This document shows, piece by piece, positions 61,456 through 64,000 of a DNA stretch of 64,000 nucleotides (positions within the stretch are counted from its first letter, which is position 1; every line of letters begins with the position of its first letter). Under the pieces are notes generated by a model. The model did no database searches, had not been told where the DNA came from, and saw only the letters and a program-made list of their open reading frames with translations. The stretch comes from Kitasatospora sp. GAS204B. GTDB taxonomy: Bacteria; Actinomycetota; Actinomycetes; Streptomycetales; Streptomycetaceae. The DNA lies in assembly GCF_029892155.1 (NCBI RefSeq), contig NZ_JARZAG010000015.1, forward strand, positions 124,001-188,000, given 5' to 3'. A program made the position numbers and the translations under genes.

Positions 61456-62205
61456 TCACGGGCGCCGTAGGCGCGGGGTGGGGCAGTAGCGCGTGCCGCC
61501 TTCGACTGCAACGGTTGGCCCGGGGGCGATCTCGGTGAAGCCCGCGTCGCGCACCAGCGGCAGCCGTCCGTCGCTCAACTCGCTCCAGCGCGCCCGCTCC
61601 GCGGTGCGCACCGCCAGCGCGAAGCCGCTCTCCGCCCACTCCTTGCGCTGCGCCTCGTCCAGCCGCCACCAGGCGAGCTGGGCCGCGTGGCCGGTCTGCG
61701 CCATGGTCTTGCCGGCGCTCATCTCCAGCTCGGGGTTGAGCCAGAGCACCGGCAGGCCTTCGCCCGGGGCCGCGAGCACCACGTCCTGCGGGTCGCTCAG
61801 CTCGGTGCCGGAGACCTGCAGCTTGGCCAGCTCCTTGGGCCAACCGTCCAGCGGGACCGGCGGGAAGACCCGCACCTCGGCGTGCTCCCCGGTGACGGTG
61901 AGGCCGGGCAGCTCTCCCGTCTTGCGCCACTCGCCACCGCGCGCCCGCCGGACCACCTTGCGGATCCGGGCGTCCTCCCAGGCGTGCACCAGCTCCGCCC
62001 ACTCGCCGTCGCCACTCGCCCTGGGGTCGGCGAGCAGGGTGAGCACCGCGCGGGCCGAGGTCTCCAACGCGTCGGTGCGGGCCGGCGGGTCGGCCTTCTC
62101 CAGGTGGACCACCAGCGGCAGCACGTACTGCGGCCTGGCGTCGCGGTCCACGGGGGCGGCGGCCGGGCTCGGGGCGTCGAAGGGCTCGGAAGGTGAGGTG
62201 GTCAC
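61456..62205 (-). CDS. Pth2-like peptidyl-tRNA hydrolase family protein
   Basis: 249 residues. The Pth2 signature GKTMAQTGHAAQLAWW is in the C-terminal half, followed by a Pth2-like FALAVRTAERARWSEL and FTEIAPGPTVAVEGGT. The N-terminal 120 residues are an extra region not found in archaeal Pth2. It may release peptides from tRNA or bind nucleic acid. It lies 38 bases after the upstream hypothetical gene, probably in the same unit. Confidence 0.82.
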   Translation of the reverse strand: MTTSPSEPFDAPSPAAAPVDRDARPQYVLPLVVHLEKADPPARTDALETSARAVLTLLADPRASGDGEWAELVHAWEDARIRKVVRRARGGEWRKTGELPGLTVTGEHAEVRVFPPVPLDGWPKELAKLQVSGTELSDPQDVVLAAPGEGLPVLWLNPELEMSAGKTMAQTGHAAQLAWWRLDEAQRKEWAESGFALAVRTAERARWSELSDGRLPLVRDAGFTEIAPGPTVAVEGGTRYCPTPRLRRP

Positions 62206-62243
62206 CCCGACAGGCTACCCGCGCTGCTCAGCCGTCCCGTCGG

Positions 62244-63164
62244 CTACCTGCGGTAGCCGCGGCCCGGCTCGCGCTCCTCCGCCTCCTCGTACGGGAGGAA
62301 CCAGCCCTCGGGGTGGGTGGCGGAGAGCAGCGTGTCCAGCCGCGCCGAACTGTCCTCCTCCGAGTCCGCTCCGGCCAGGTCGTACACCCCGAGCAGTTCG
62401 TCGGAGCAGCCTTCCCAGTCGTAGTCGTACAGGTCGGCGGGCAGGTCGCCCATCAGATCGGCCACCGCCTGGGGTTGCGAGCCCAGCAACGCGCGGGCGT
62501 CGGCCAGCGCCAGGCGCAGCGCCAGCTCCTCGCCCGGGCAGCGCGGCAGCGGCCACTCGCCGAGCCCGAGGTCCTCGGCCAGGTCGTCGAAGGCCCGGGC
62601 CATGGCGCGGCGCCAGGACCGGTGCATGCCCCAACTGGCCTGTGGCAGGCGGGCGAAGATGGCCCAGTCCTGGTCGTCCTCGTCGGCCACCGGCTCGTCG
62701 CCGTGCTCGTCCAGATCGTCATAGGCGGCGTCCGCCAGGGCCAGCAGTTGGGTGTGCAGCAGGCACGCGGTGCGTGGGGTGAGGGTCCAGTCGCCCGGCT
62801 CGCCGTCCTCGCCGTCCAGCGGGAAGAGTTCGGCGAAGTCCGGCGCGAAGTCCTCGGTGGCGCTGATCTCCAGGGTCCCGCCGATCGCCTCGATCCCGGG
62901 CACCGCGCCGATCAGCCGGTCCGGATGCAGCAGCGCGCCGAGCGCGGCGTGCGGGTCCTCGGAGACCTCGCGCAACAGCTCCATCCGCTGACTCGCGGGA
63001 TCGATCCCGGTGAAGTCGAACTCCTCGACGGCCGCCACGGCCGCGGCCCGCAGTGCCGGCCAGTCCGTCACCCGGATCCCGAGCACCACGGTCGCCTCGA
63101 CCTCCAGCGCCCCCGGATTGTCGGTCGCGCCCGGCCCCTGCGGATGATCACGTCGCTCGCCCAT
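62244..63164 (-). CDS. Conserved hypothetical acidic protein
   Basis: 306 residues, strongly acidic (clusters such as LDEHGDEPVADEDDQDW and DSEEDSSARL). It contains VVLGIRVTDWPALRAAAVAA and ASWGMHRSWRRAMARAFDDL. No membrane helix or signal and no family recognised. First gene of a two-gene unit with the Pth2-like protein. Confidence 0.75.
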   Translation of the reverse strand: MGERRDHPQGPGATDNPGALEVEATVVLGIRVTDWPALRAAAVAAVEEFDFTGIDPASQRMELLREVSEDPHAALGALLHPDRLIGAVPGIEAIGGTLEISATEDFAPDFAELFPLDGEDGEPGDWTLTPRTACLLHTQLLALADAAYDDLDEHGDEPVADEDDQDWAIFARLPQASWGMHRSWRRAMARAFDDLAEDLGLGEWPLPRCPGEELALRLALADARALLGSQPQAVADLMGDLPADLYDYDWEGCSDELLGVYDLAGADSEEDSSARLDTLLSATHPEGWFLPYEEAEEREPGRGYRR

Positions 63165-63265
63165 GCGCCTACGGTACGGCTTTTCGCTGCGGCACTCACC
63201 GGTGCGGTGGAGGTTTTCGGGCGCGGTTGCCGGACGTGGCTGGACCGGGCCCGCAGGATGGGGGG

Positions 63266-63637
63266 ATGAGCAATCTCGATGAGTACGGTGGCGGGCCGGG
63301 GCCGGGTGCGGATGTGCTGGTGGTGACCACCAACGACGTGCCGGGGTACCGGGTGGAAAGGGTGATCGGGGAGGTGTTCGGACTCACAGTGCGAAGTCGG
63401 CATGTGGGGACGCAGATCGGCGCCTCGTTCAAGTCGATGCTCGGCGGCGAGCTGCGAGGGCTGACCAAGACGCTGGTGGAGAGCCGCAACCAGGCGATGG
63501 AGAGGCTGGTCGAACAGGCCAAGGCACGCGGCGGCAACGCCGTGCTGGCGATGCGCTTCGACGTGACCGAGGCGGCCGACCTCGGGACGGAGATCTGCGC
63601 GTACGGCACGGCGGTGGTGATCAACCCGGCCGGCTGA
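63266..63637 (+). CDS. YbjQ/UPF0145 family protein
   Basis: 123 residues. VVTTNDVPGYRVERVIGEVFGLTVRS is the family start and LVEQAKARGGNAVLAMRFDVT the conserved second half. YbjQ proteins form pentamers; a heavy-metal link is proposed but unproven. GGATGGGGGG before the ATG at 63266 supports the start. Confidence 0.88.
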   Translation: MSNLDEYGGGPGPGADVLVVTTNDVPGYRVERVIGEVFGLTVRSRHVGTQIGASFKSMLGGELRGLTKTLVESRNQAMERLVEQAKARGGNAVLAMRFDVTEAADLGTEICAYGTAVVINPAG

Positions 63638-63674
63638 CGGGAACATCCGGTGACGCCCGTGATGTTTCACGGAC

Positions 63675-64000
63675 GTGACTGTTGAAGGCGCAACCGAAGT
63701 CGACGTGGTCGTGATCGGCGCGGGCCAGGCGGGCTTGTCCGCCGCCTACCACCTGCGCCGACGCGGCTTCGCCCCGTTCGACGGCTTCGTGGTGCTGGAC
63801 GCCGACCAGGCACCCGGCGGAGCCTGGGCGCACCGCGCGCCCTCGCTGCGGATGGCCACCGTGCACGGCTTCCACGACCTCCCGGACTTCGAGCTGCCGC
63901 CGGCCGATCCGGGTGCCCCCGCGCGCGAGGTGGTGCCGGGGTACTTCGCTGCGTACGAGGCCCGCCACGCGCTGCCGGTGGTACGCCCCGTCAGGGTGAG
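63675..64000 (+). CDS. FAD-dependent oxidoreductase, N-terminal part
   Basis: The first 108 codons only; the gene continues past the right edge. VDVVVIGAGQAGLSAAYHLR is the FAD-binding Rossmann motif, followed by VLDADQAPGGAWAHRAPSLR as in flavin monooxygenase-like or thioredoxin-reductase-like proteins. The GTG at 63675 is chosen because the motif starts about 10 residues later. Substrate unknown. Confidence 0.85.
   Translation, partial: MTVEGATEVDVVVIGAGQAGLSAAYHLRRRGFAPFDGFVVLDADQAPGGAWAHRAPSLRMATVHGFHDLPDFELPPADPGAPAREVVPGYFAAYEARHALPVVRPVRV

Overview
The window is high-GC actinobacterial DNA, most likely from a Streptomycetaceae genome (Streptomyces, Kitasatospora or Streptacidiphilus). 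The evidence is the strong GC bias at third codon positions, frequent GTG starts with GGAGG-type ribosome sites, a CvnA-type sensor kinase at the left edge, a DasR-like (dre) box before a secreted chitinase, a DmdR/IdeR-type iron box, and several streptomycete-type IS remnants. It holds about 50 intact genes plus several broken ones. There are no rRNA or tRNA genes and no CRISPR array.

Left part (1-28.7 kb): start of a nitrate/nitrite-sensing kinase; an acyl-CoA ligase; a secreted GH18 chitinase and a secreted SGNH esterase; small enzymes (VOC, Nudix); the sbcDC recombination nuclease; a YjbQ-family protein; two family-2 glycosyltransferases; a cation/proton antiporter; a PlsC-type acyltransferase; and a minus-strand block containing a Baeyer-Villiger-type monooxygenase, an alpha/beta hydrolase and an SDR with 4-nt overlaps, divergent from a MerR regulator across a 15-bp inverted repeat. 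An ABC exporter follows a 14-bp AT-rich inverted repeat. A 173-bp palindromic MITE-like element and a 17-copy heptamer satellite lie at 25.9-27.7 kb.

Middle part (28.7-46 kb): the most interesting locus is a cyclodipeptide synthase beside a P450 that closely resembles mycobacterial CYP121 (mycocyclosin synthase). Next to it is a diaminobutyrate aminotransferase/decarboxylase pair under an iron box, with no siderophore synthetase in view. Then come a methyltransferase, a HAD hydrolase, an Rnl5-type RNA ligase, the molybdate transporter modABC, and a LysR/MFS divergent pair built onto a broken carboxylesterase.

Right part (46-64 kb): two tandem secreted GH59 (galactocerebrosidase-like) enzymes with ricin-type lectin tails, a truncated GH15 gene, an EmrB-like MFS pump, and then a decayed zone (54-61 kb). 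That zone contains IS256, IS5, rve-type and ISAs1 remnants, a SUKH-domain gene, a frameshifted trypsin-like gene and a few small intact genes. The last 2.5 kb returns to ordinary genes: a Pth2-like protein, a conserved hypothetical, a YbjQ-family protein and the start of a flavoprotein.

Functional themes are secreted polysaccharide and glycolipid breakdown (chitinase, GH59 pair), small-molecule synthesis (cyclodipeptide locus, BVMO block), metal supply (iron-boxed diamine genes, modABC) and DNA/RNA repair (sbcDC, RNA ligase). Family assignments come from motifs and remembered family sequences; no database search was run.
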